From Nematopogon swammerdamellus (Eukaryota > Arthropoda > Insecta > Lepidoptera > Adelidae), in the NCBI GenBank assembly GCA_946902875.1, contig OX336345.1:16027395-16091394 (forward strand): a DNA stretch of 64,000 nucleotides, read 5' to 3'. Made by a program: the position numbers and the translations under genes. This document shows, piece after piece, positions 45,801 through 57,800 of this stretch. Positions within the stretch are counted from its first letter, which is position 1. The number at the start of each line of letters is the position of its first letter. The notes below the pieces were generated by a model. The model ran no database searches. It worked only from the letters and a program-made list of their open reading frames with translations, and had not been told where the DNA came from.

Positions 45801-48800
45801 CAGTGGACAAAAATATTTTAAATTGGTTTAGTTAGATTGTTTACATTGTCATTGGGTTCCAGTTCTCAACAACTAACTGTTATTATGAGCTTGCATATAC
45901 TTGGAATTTGGCTGTCAACTGGAGTCCAACTGGGGTCCATTGGAGAAGTAATTTTTTTTTTTTTTTTTATGAAAACTAGTATGTGCGGATGTGCTGAGGG
46001 ACCAGAGGTACCCGAAACTGCCAAATCCTCCTCACAACACGAAACCACGCTCAGTGAGACATCATAACAGCTAGGGCATGGATACCGGTGCCCATTTTCA
46101 ATACCGGTATTTTTTTCGGGATTGAATGCTTAATACCGGGATCCCGGTAATTTCGGGATCCCGGAAAAAAATTCACAAACTTTAAGAATAGTGTTCAAAT
46201 TTTGTATGGTAAGTTTATGCAAGCTTACTTAAATATTTTGAAACTTGAAGCTTTACTGTTTAATATGCATATAGAAGACAAAAGCAGTTTAAATTAATTT
46301 ATAAATGGATAATGAATGGATTTTAATTGATAAATTATTGACAGTAAATGTTAATTTTTTTTAAATGTATGATGCGAGGTTAGAAATAAAACAGAATATA
46401 GTTTGGTTTATTTAATTATTCAAATATACACAAAAGTAGTGTTATATCAGTTTACATAATAACAAAACAGTAGTATTTCGCAATGATTTATAATTAACAT
46501 TTTGCACTTACCACTTAGAAAACCAGCTTTGGCTTAGACATAGACACATAATTATTTGGTATGAATTGGTTTTGTAAACTATGGTATAGTGATAACAAAT
46601 AGTTAAAATATAAAACTTATAAAAAAAAATGGTTGTCTGTAAAGTATGTTTACGGACGATAGTTTTACGTGATAACGTCATACTGCCCGTCGTCTGCTGC
46701 CCTGGTACTTTAGAACCAGAGAGATAAATGTGTACAACAAGCCGACGCTTGGGACGATTGTTCCTCTCTATCGCCTGTTACGCGCTCTCGTTTGCACACA
46801 CAGGCTCAGATGGAGCGTGACACTTTTTCGTGCGTGCAGCCGGTGTTCATCAATTTATAAGATGTGACGTTATCACGTCAAAAAAGAATACACAAAATTA
46901 CCTCAGAAAACAATACTAGAATTTGGCACATTAAAATAATTAAACAAAAGAGAGCAAAACAAGTTAAAGTTTATTAGCACGTTCAGTTTGAAAGTGGGAC
47001 CGCAGAAAACATAGCATGTCTAGTGTTTGGTCAGCTAGAGAAGAGCGGATCTTGCTGCACAAATAGCCAGCACTAGAGAATGCTCTCTCGGAATCGACGC
47101 TTGTAGGTCGCATTGTCTTCAGGGCATTAAATACTTTTGACAAATGCTTGCCCCTATCGCCTCCATTTTCAAAAAGTGCCATCTCCACGCGTACTATTCT
47201 CTTCATGTTTGATGATGAGATCGCTTCATTGTCGATACCAGCCATACCGGAAGGGTCGGCTGTCGCACTCATCATTGCTGTGGACAATGAAAGGTTGATC
47301 TCATCTTCAAGACTCATCGGTTCAGTTTCTGTAGCGACGAAGGCACCACCTGTAGATTCACGTCGCGCTATTTGAGTTCTGCTGCTCATCATCGTACAAC
47401 CGTTTGTACATTTTCACAATTTCCTCTACAATAGTTTCATTCTCTGCAAGTGGAAAGATTTGTTCTTCGTTTTGAATTTTGTCATAGTAAAGCAGTACCC
47501 CAGTCATCGGATGAATCCTTTCTTTTAGCCGTCTTTTTAGAGCCTCCATCAATTTTAAGGATATACCACTATTTTGGGGTCTCAGTTTTCTTATCATAAA
47601 GGTACTTGCTGCTTCCGCCGTCAGGAGATTTGCATGTCGGCGGCAGAGTGCCTCTACAGTGGCTTTCACAATTTCGAGGGCGTTTTGAATTTCTTGCAAC
47701 GTGTCTAACTCTTTGTCCGTGAATTTTATATTTGATTTCAGATCTATCAAAGCCTTCATTACGGAACTCTTGATTTTCAGAAATCGCTCGAGCATATCCG
47801 CAATGCTGCTCCAACGAGTCTTGCAGTCGATCTGCAGACCCAATTCTTTGCCATGTTCATCTTTGACATATCTCTGGAGGACGTCTTCGTCTTTCGTTGG
47901 CGAGTTTCGAAATAATTTCACGACTTTCCTCACCTTGTCTATCAATGGCTTGAACTCTTCTTGTAAGACTGTTACAGGCAGGTCTTCTACCATATTGAAG
48001 CAACTTTCTTCTGTACCAAATTCTGGCAGGCCTGACGTGGTGCTGTGTGACGACGCTTTAACTGCAGCAATATGATATGATTCTTTCTACTAGATCTTTT
48101 TTATTAAACATTGCACTGTAGCGGCATGACACTACGATACCAATGCATTGAGCGGCATGTCGTCATATGTTTTATACAAAATTGTAGGAATAATTTCAGC
48201 CGCAACGCTGCAGTACCTTTAAAATTTTAATTATGCGCTTTGATTGAACGTAATACCGAAATCCCGGTATTCGATTACCAACACCGGTACTGACAATACC
48301 GCAAAATATCATCCGGGATCCCGGTGTTTCGGGATCCCGGGATCCCGGTATCCATGCCCTAATAACAGCATTGCAGATTTGCAGACTATACAAGAGGCGA
48401 GAGAGACGAGGTAGGTTCAAATAGCGACACAAAAAATTCAGCACTTACAAAAGAAAGGATTGAGGGCGAGCTTTATGCACATAGATTTTCTTTTTAATTA
48501 CGGAAAGCGCAACTCTGGGCATCGTTACACTTACAAACGATGCCCACGGACATTCTGTGATGCACGGGGATTGCGAATGCCATGCCGGCTTGACAGAAGC
48601 ATTTTCACACCCCTTTTGAAAGAGCCCATATCTGAATAGGTCGGGTTTTTTTTATGGACACTGACACGGTTGGCTACATCACCTACATCTGTAATGTCAG
48701 CCCATAACACCGGGTGAACTTGGTGCCACGTCAGCCTTCCCTTCGGTCGTGCCGGCTACACTGAACTGGACGGAAAACACAAACTATTTATATAGCCGTT

Positions 48801-51800
48801 TCGACCGACCTTTCATTCAGTGCGGTGGTACCAACCCGGGCGGGTTAAACCCTACCACCCAGTAATATAAGAAGGGAGTCATATCCCTTAGTCGCCTTTT
48901 ACGACATACACGGGGAGAGATGCAGTGGGGCTATTCTTTCAAAGTACCGGCCCCACATGGTACGATATAATAAAAATACCATCGGATATGTTGTCGGAGC
49001 GGGCGGGATGAGTTGCGCTGGCGGGGGCGGCGGCGGCGGCGCCGGCTCGGCCGGCGGCGGTGGCGGCGTCGTGCTGATGTCCATATCCTCGTGGCCCGGC
49101 TCCGAGCACACCGGGTACTCCCACTGCGTGTGTCCGTCCCACTCGCGTCGGTACCGGTACCGCCCTTCCTCCCTAAAACCCACGACCGCGCACCGTCTTA
49201 GACAATGATCTTGTGATGTATCGCGCGAGCACGATCCAACATCACTTCACATTCTTATATGTGCTGTGTCACATTTCATTATAATAAGCTGACACTTTTA
49301 AGATGCCGCTGTCCCGGTGCAAGCAAGAACCCGGATTCAATTTGAGAAAATAACATTTAAAATAAAATATTCTTGTTTTTATTGTTCACTTAAGCATTTA
49401 TAAATTACATAGTCTGATCTTATATTGTTCGCAGGTAAACTGCAAAATTTATACAAAATGTTCCAAAAATTAGATGGCATCGATCATTTCGCCGCTTATG
49501 ATAGATAATACATGTAAGTTTCTGGTTTCTTGCTTATGACAGCAGAATAACACTTTTTCCCCGTCACATTATTCGTTTAGCAATGACAAGTTTTAGATGC
49601 AACGAGCCGAAAACCAGCATAGTCTGAATCAATGCTCGTAACGTACCCACACTGGTAACGTGGTCGAATATTGTAAATCTGCATGTAAGAATGTGGAGTG
49701 TCAGAAATGTAAAATACAATGACGAAAAATTTTATAAATACTTTAACCCATGTACCGAAGCACGGTGACACAATATATTACATCCGCTTTGTTCCAATGT
49801 TTGTTTTCGAATATAATAATATTTTATCAAAAATGGAAAAAAATTAATTAAATGGCAATGGAAGGTCTAGGATTTGTCTTTAGTTGAATTTACATACAAT
49901 ACATTTTGTCCTTCGTTTAAACCAGAAATTATTTTTTTCCTTTGCCTAAATATTAAAAAAATATTTCAGAATTATTATTTTTATAGAATAAATATATAAA
50001 TACAAAATGCTGAGCTTGTGACTTCAAATGTTTTACGTGAAACTACAGAACTGAATCATCATTAACAATCAAAACTTGAGTGCATTAAATACCGCGGGGA
50101 AGAAACTCTTGATGCACACAATATTATAAAAGGAAAAATATATAGCTTTGTCATTGCTCCTCAAAAATTATATGAACATGAATAATAAGATGTTTGTTGT
50201 GCCTGTTGGTGTTATTTCAATAGAGAATTTAATTTTATGTCTAAAATTTTGTTACTAACATACAAACGGTTAATATGAACGTATGGACCAAACTTAAGTC
50301 AGAGATTTCTGACTTTATTTAAAGCAAAAAATACTAACACGTTTTAAGGCAAAAAAATTTCCATACTAGGAAGGAAGGTGTTGAACTAAGCTTGCGATGG
50401 CTTCACCGAACATATCCGGGCCCTTCGGCAGTAGAGGAGGGTGTTAATCGAGGTCGGGACTAGCGAGTGGCCACTCTAAATTTCCCGTTACATCCACCAC
50501 GTAAACATGTCGATGGACGAGATTGGTGGTAGAGAGAGATATGCGCAGGAAGCGCGTTGTGCGCCCCGCCTCGTTGCCTCGGCACCGGGGTAGCGCTGGT
50601 TGGATAGTCAGTCCCACCGCGACCCTCGCACTGTGCAATCATTTCGCGCACGCCTTATGCAGTGACAGTAACTCGCGGGAGTGAGAAGGATAGTAGATAA
50701 TTCGCTCTCGCCCGGTAGACAGACCTACCGTGCGGCCAACGTTAACGTCTATTTATACTTCCGACAAATTTTGCACAAAAAAGCCATATCTCTATAAATA
50801 CTGAGTTCGCAGAAACATTTTATTGACATTTTTTACTCCAAATATGATCAGAAATTTAGCATTTAAGTTTGCTACACACGTAAATTAACAACCAGTATTA
50901 TATCATATTTGGTGGTTCATATGCATATTATATATGTCGTAAAGCAAACTAAAAACTCGAATGTGTCCACAATTAACGCAAGAGATCGAATAGCACAGAT
51001 GTAAAATATTGCTGCCCCTATCCTCTCCTCGTCCCTGCGAACAAGATCAAAGTGTAACACATCAGGAAAATAACACTACAAACTGAGTGAATAAGGTTCA
51101 TTTTGTCTTACCGCTCACGCTGAAAGTTTCCCAGGTCTCCCCGGTCCAATGATCTGTCTGCATCGGGTGGCTCGGAAGCGGCATCTTGATTTCTGCTGTG
51201 CTTATTACGTGCGTGCATAGACATTACGCAACGCCCACGATAGTGCAGTTTTATATACACTTTCGTTACCCTCCTCCAGTACTAAATGAATATAGAAATC
51301 CCCGTAAATTGAAAAAAAAATCTATTGCTATTTTAAGTTTCAACACAAATGAATACAAACATTGGAGTAGCAATTTTGCTTTTGTTACTTTTTTTTTCTG
51401 AATGAAAATTAAGCTTCACTTAAGAATAATGGAAAATACTATTGTAGTGATCATGAATTCTATAGCAGGTGTGGTTAGATGGCATTCCAAAATGTATGAA
51501 CATTGGCTTGAGAGTCCCCATTGCAAAGCATCACATATAAAATGTAACTTGTTTTGAAATACTCCAGAGAAACTCTGTACGCTGAAGGAATTCTTTACTT
51601 CTATCAAAAAGAACAATAAAATAGAAACATCACATTTTCACATAAACAGTCTTTATTAGAAAATTAGTAAAACTATATCACAGATTAAATATCACAGTAG
51701 ATTTTACGAAAACCAAAACATCAATTGTTCCTTCAAATAGTCACATTCGGAGCCAAGTGAGTATTACAAGCGAATATTGAACTAAGAATGCAGTAGCTAA

Positions 51801-54800
51801 AACTTTAATCATAGCGCATCAGTACGTTTTCAATAAGTTAGAGCGTAGAATAAATCCACGGTTATAGTCTGTTCCAAACAAACCTGGATAAAAGTTCATT
51901 CACACCGGACTACTAATGTACGCGATATTTGCAAACAATACTTTACAAAAACATGAGATTTATCACAAAATTGTTACGTTTGTTACGCTTTACGTCTCGT
52001 CGAGTGTCTCGTAGTATGAGGGGGGTGAACGCACGGCGCACGAGTCATGTCAGTCAGGTGAAGCGAACATTTTCAGTTTTGTGTTTATTTTAGAACTGAC
52101 ACTATTTTATTTTATACAGCTTTTGCCCGCGGCTTCGCTCGCGTGAAATTCGTATTTAAAAAGAGGCAAGTAAGTAAGCCCGCTACCGTACCTTTATTTC
52201 GGCGCGCGGAACAATTCGGTTTGTATGCGAGCCAAATCTTAGCGTAACCAGAACAATTTTATTTAGTCTACCCTGTGTCCCGTATAGTTATATGTGCTTG
52301 TACTAAATTTCATCAAATTCGCATAATTTTAAGAGAGGTGGAGGGTGGTCGGTTTAAGAGTTATGGAGGAACATACATACATACAGAAAAGATTTCTAAA
52401 AATCGCCAATTTAGTTTTAGTATCATACATAGAGTCTACAAACGCAAAAAACAAATCAAAGGGATGGTCATGGAGTAATCCATGACCATCCCTTACAGAT
52501 TTATTATTAGTATTGATTGATGATTTATCGACTTTAGATTCAATGAAGTGCCCTATTCAAAACCTTCTTACTCGAATGGCCAGGCCGTGCTACAAAGTTT
52601 CCTATTTCTGATTTTAAAATCATACAATAACTTGTACGCAAAATTACGCAACACGCCAGTGAAGGAAAACACCGTGAGAAAACATGTACACTATTAGCAA
52701 TACTAAAATATTCTAAGTATATACTGGTCAACTGGAAGAGGTTGCCATTGCCACACAGAACAAGAGACAGTGACAACACTTGTCTCGGCGGGTTTTGAAC
52801 ACCTGGTCCGTATGAAGTCACACAGCACGTCGCAGCGGTTTGTGAAAGAAGAGCGTAAATTACAATTTAATTTTTAATTAAGAAAAAAAAATAACAAAAT
52901 TTAATGTTTACTACTAATTTTAGTCTAATTCCAAGTTTGAATGAACTATAACTACAGTATTGATAATTATCTACATTTGAAATAATTATTTGAAAGCGCT
53001 TAAAGTGAGTGAAATCCCAATTATCATTAAGATGTAAAATTTAAGTTTCTGAGTTACGCCTTTTGGACGGTTTTGATGCATGGCTAGAGTATTATGTATG
53101 ACACGCATGCCGGATTGTAAGTAGCGACAGTTTGTATGACAAGCGATAAACTACGCTTGTATTTTTAAACGGTTTTATTTAGTTTGACTCCGTATATTTG
53201 TTTGTTTGTGACTATCTTTGTTTCAAATCATGCGACAACTTTTTCAACTACTTCTACTGAACCGATTTTTATGAAACTTTGCACACACATTGAGTTCTCG
53301 TGACAATACAATATTATGATAATTTCAACTTGGTAACGAGGGTCTGATGATGGAGTCAGGAGGAGGACAGTGGAACTCTTCAACCGTTACTAGTAACCCC
53401 CTCGAGTTTGGGCTCATATGGTAGGTTTGGACGAGTGTTCCATACTTCTACCAATACACTTGGTGACGAGGCTCTGATGATGGAGTCAGGAGGTGGACAG
53501 TGGAACTCTTCAACCGTTACTAGTAACCCCCTCGAGTTTGGGCTCATATGGTTGGTTTGGAAGAGTGTCCCATACTTCTACCAATACACTTGGTGACGAG
53601 GGTCTGATGATGGAGTCAGGAGGTGTACAGTGGAACTCTTCAACCGTTACTAGTAACCCCCTCGAGTTTGGGCTCATTTGGTTGGTTTGGACGAGTGTCC
53701 CATACTTCTACCAATACACTTGGTGACGAGAGTCTGATGATGGAGTCAGGAGGTGTACAGTGGAACTCTTCAACCGTTACTAGTAACCCCCTCGAGTTTG
53801 GGCTCATTTGGTTGGTTTGGACGAGTGTCCCATAGTTCTACCAATATACTTGGTGACGAGGGTCTGATGATGAAGTCAGGAGGTGTACAGTGGAACTCTT
53901 CAACCGTTACTAGTAACCCCCTCGAGTTTGGGCTCATTTGGTTGGTTTGGACGAGTGTCCCATACTTCTACCAATACACTTGGTGACGAGGGTCTGATGA
54001 TGGAATCAGGAGGTGTACAGTGGAACTCTTCAACCGTTACTAGTAACCCCCTCGAGTATGGGCTCATTTGGTTTGTTTGAACGAGTGTCCTATACTTCTA
54101 CCAATACACTTGGTGACGAGGGTCTGATGTTGGAGTCAGGAGGTGGACAGTGGAACTCTTCAACCGTTACTAGTAACTCCCTCGAGTTTGGGCTCATTTG
54201 GTTAGTTTGGACGAGTGTTCTATACTTCTACCAATACACATGGTGACGAGGGTCTGATGATGGAGTCAGGAGGTGTACAGTGGAACTCTTCAACCGTTAC
54301 TAGTAACCCCCTCGAGTTTGGGCTCCTTTGGTTGGTTTGGACGAGTGTCCCATACTTCTACCAATACACTTGGCGAGGGTCTGATGATGGAGTCAGGAGG
54401 TGGACAGTGGAACTCTTCAACCGTTACTAGTAACTCCCTCGAGTTTGGGCTCATATGGTTGGTTTGGACGAGTGTCCCATACTTCTACCAATACACTTGG
54501 TGACGAGGGTCTGATGATGGAGTCAGGAGGTGTACAGTGGAACTCTTCAACCGTTACTAGTAACCCCCTCCAGTTTGGGCTCATTTGGCTGGTTTGGACG
54601 AGTGTCCCATACTTCTACCAATACACTTGGTGACGAGAGTCTGATGATGGAGTCAGGAGGTGGACGGGGAACTCTTCAACCGTTACTAGTAACCCCCTCG
54701 AGTTTTGGCTCATATGGTTGGTTTGGACGAGTGTCCCATACTACTACCAATACACTTGGTGACGAAGGTCTGATGATGGAGTCAGGAGGTGTACAGTGGA

Positions 54801-57800
54801 ACTCTTCAACCGTTACTAGTAACCCCCTCGAGTTTGGGCTCATTTGATTGGTTTGGACGAGTGTCCCATAGTTCTACCAATATACTTGGTGACGAGGGTC
54901 TGATGATGGAGTCAGGAGGTGTACAGTGGAACTCTTCAACCGTTACTAGTAACCCCCTCGAGTTTGGGCTCATTTGGTTGATTTGGACGAGTGTCCCATA
55001 CTTCTACCCAATACACTTGGTGACGAGGGTCTGGTGATGGAGGCAGGGGGTGTACAGTGCAACTCTTCAACCGTTACTATTAACCCCCTCGAGTTTGGGC
55101 TCATTTTGGTTGGTTTGGACGAGTGTCCCATACTTCTACCAATACACTTGATGACGAGGGTCTGATGATGGAGTCAGGAGGTGTACAGTGGAACTCTTCA
55201 ACGGTTACTAGTAACCCCCTTGAGTTTGGGCTCCTGTGGTTGGTTTGGACGAGTGTCCCTTACTTCTACCAATACACTTGGTGACGAGGGTCTGATGATG
55301 GAGTCAGGAGGTGTACAGTGGAACTCTTCAACCGTTACTAGTAACCCCCTCGAGTTTATTCTTTATTCTTTATTCTTTATTCATCATTCGTATGGTAGTA
55401 CACTACGCTTGAATTTGTCCTGTTTAGTTTTTACAATCCGGTTCGATTACACCCACAAAGAAGAGCCGGCAAGAAACTTCGCAGGGTTCTTTTTTAACGT
55501 CTTCAATTACAATACATTGTGACTAGCTACACAATAGACACCAGTTACAGTGTTAAGATATAGTTTGAGAGCTAGAATAACTATAATTTAAGCTTGATAA
55601 TTCTGACCACATAAAATCAAAAGTAAAAGTAAAAGTATAAATAAAATCAGGTGTATAGAGCCTTTGTCAGAAATTGTTGATACATATCGTATCAAGTCAT
55701 GTCAATTATAAATATTCATACCACATTGTAGTACAATGTCAAAAAATAAATAAAATAAATTAATTAATTTATTTGATACTTAATGTATCAATTAGTCAAA
55801 TTAATATTTTAGTATGCGTGCTAAATAAACTTGATACTTAATGTATCAATTAGTCAAATTAATATTTAGCATGCGTCAGCAGTATAAATTAAGGTACAGG
55901 TTGTACCCTGTCAAAATTCAAAATTTTTATGCAGTCAGAATCTCAAGTGAACATGTTTGTAGTATTTTCAGTTTATACCAGTGATAATACGAGGTAGTAC
56001 AAGTCTCAAAGACCAAAAAGTAATATAATGAAAAATATAAATCTGCGACAATTGGCTCATATGGTTGGTTTGGACGAGTGTCCCTTACTTTTACCAATAC
56101 ACTTGGTGACGAGGGTCTGATGATGGAGTCAGGAGGTGTACAGTGGAACTCTTCAACCGTTACTAGTAACCCTTTCGAGTTTGGGCTCATTTGGTTTGTT
56201 TGGACGAGTGTCCCATACTTGTCGAACGCAAAAGTATGAAACAGACATACCATCTGTTCAAATTGATTTTGAAAGAGACGGCGGACACCTTATCCATCCT
56301 AAAGCCATACAGTTTCCAGCAAAGTTTAATTATGGAACAGCTGAGAGACGGATGTTACCGATAATTTTGTCATGGGCCTCCACTGTCCATAAAATGCAGG
56401 GCAGTACTGTTGACCGTGCTGTCGTGTATTTGGGCTCCAGACTATTTGAGGAGGGTCAAGCGTATGTTGCATTGAGTCGCGTAAAGTCTTTAGAAGGGTT
56501 ATGTATTGAGGAGCTTGATTGTGAGTAATTGACAGGTAAGAAACCGAGTAACAAAGATGCAATGAGAGAGTTGGAAAGGATGACGAGTTTACGTAATGAA
56601 TGATACGAGCCAAAAATCAAACTAAAAACGAGTAAATAAAAAAATATGTTATTTTATTTATTGCATGTCGCATGTTATTTATTACGCATATTATACGCCC
56701 CACGTTTTTATATTAGTCTGTTAAAAGTCTCAATTTATTACTTATTCCGCTGACGCAGCGACACAATGTGCCCTTTGGCATCCGACATGAGAAGACAGCA
56801 CGCTAGTATTGCACGATTTCTTACCCAGACGTAAAATCTTAAGAAGGCCCAGGCTTGTGTCCTTATTATTTTCTAGTTTTTTGTACAGCTGTTTTTTTTC
56901 TAGTTTTTTATTTTTAATAAAACCGTTTAACTTAAAAGTTTTTTTACCTATTTTTTAATATTATGGTAGAGGTTGGGTCAATGACCTTTTATACAGGTTT
57001 ATTTGGAACAGACTGCTGCCGCATTCTAATGTGATTCGTTTGTCAAACTATAGATGGATATATTATCAAGATACATAAATATGCATATAATACACAGGTG
57101 AGGAATCGCATAACTTTAATGACAATTTTTTGTACATTTAAATAGTGTGATGTTTATTATTTTCAATGTCAATGTTTGCATATAATTAATATTTATTAAA
57201 ACAATATTTGTTTTAAAACACAATTATTTTGAAAGTTATTAAAATTCATTAAGCGCCATTTTATTGCACCTAGGTCGAGACCTATTTATAGAATTTTAAA
57301 ATTATTATTTTTAATCGCTTCACACTTTCTTTGTTGGGTATGTGCGAGCCTTACTTGCCATCTGCGATTTCAAAAATATTAAGGAAAATGAATGCATCAA
57401 ACAACGCATAAGAAACATTGTGTGGACGAACATAAATATATAGAGATAAAAACCATAGAGGGTTTATAGAGTTTTGGATTTGTGCCTAGTGCCTCCTTGT
57501 TGAACCAGGCAATAATGAAAAAAAAAACATACTGCTGAATGTGCATTGTATAAATGTAACTTCTTTATTTACAATGAAATAAACAAGTTAAACTGTATTA
57601 CAATTACAATTTTCACTCAATCTTTTTTTTTTTTTTTTGCTTCTTTATGAAATTATTCTCAGTGAGTGAGTGAGTGTTGTGTGTCCACTTCTGGACATAC
57701 TCCAATGTTCCTCTATTCAGTGGTACGAAACCACAGATTGCCATCGTACATGTCGCTGCCCCACCTGGCGGGTGGTCTTCCCTTGCTTCATTTCCCTGTC

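Larger units (their letters stand above)
46072..48361 (-). mobile_element. hAT DNA transposon with intact ends, in an FNBP4 intron
   Basis: The ends are TAGGGCATGGATACCGG and its inverse CCGGTATCCATGCCCTA, flanked on both sides by the 8-bp duplication ATAACAGC (46064-46071 and 48362-48369). Both subterminal regions are rich in the palindrome GGGATCCCGG. The 2290-bp interior carries the C-terminal half of a hAT transposase on the - strand. An 8-bp duplication plus a hATC dimerisation domain fixes the superfamily. Confidence 0.9.
49173..53332. other. Large FNBP4 intron, right-hand part before the minisatellite
   Basis: AT-rich except for a GC-richer patch at 50390-50740 (coding-like remnant) and 51100-51185 (exon-like). 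A Helitron-like copy is at 52117-52520. 53200-53330 (GAACCGATTTTTATGAAACT) is the single-copy lead-in to the minisatellite. Confidence 0.5.

Noticed and set aside
53408..55522. A dozen overlapping ORFs starting with the same peptide ([20 protein letters not shown]…)
   Set aside because: They are translations of the 130-bp repeat, whose length is not a multiple of three; there is no sign of selection on one frame.
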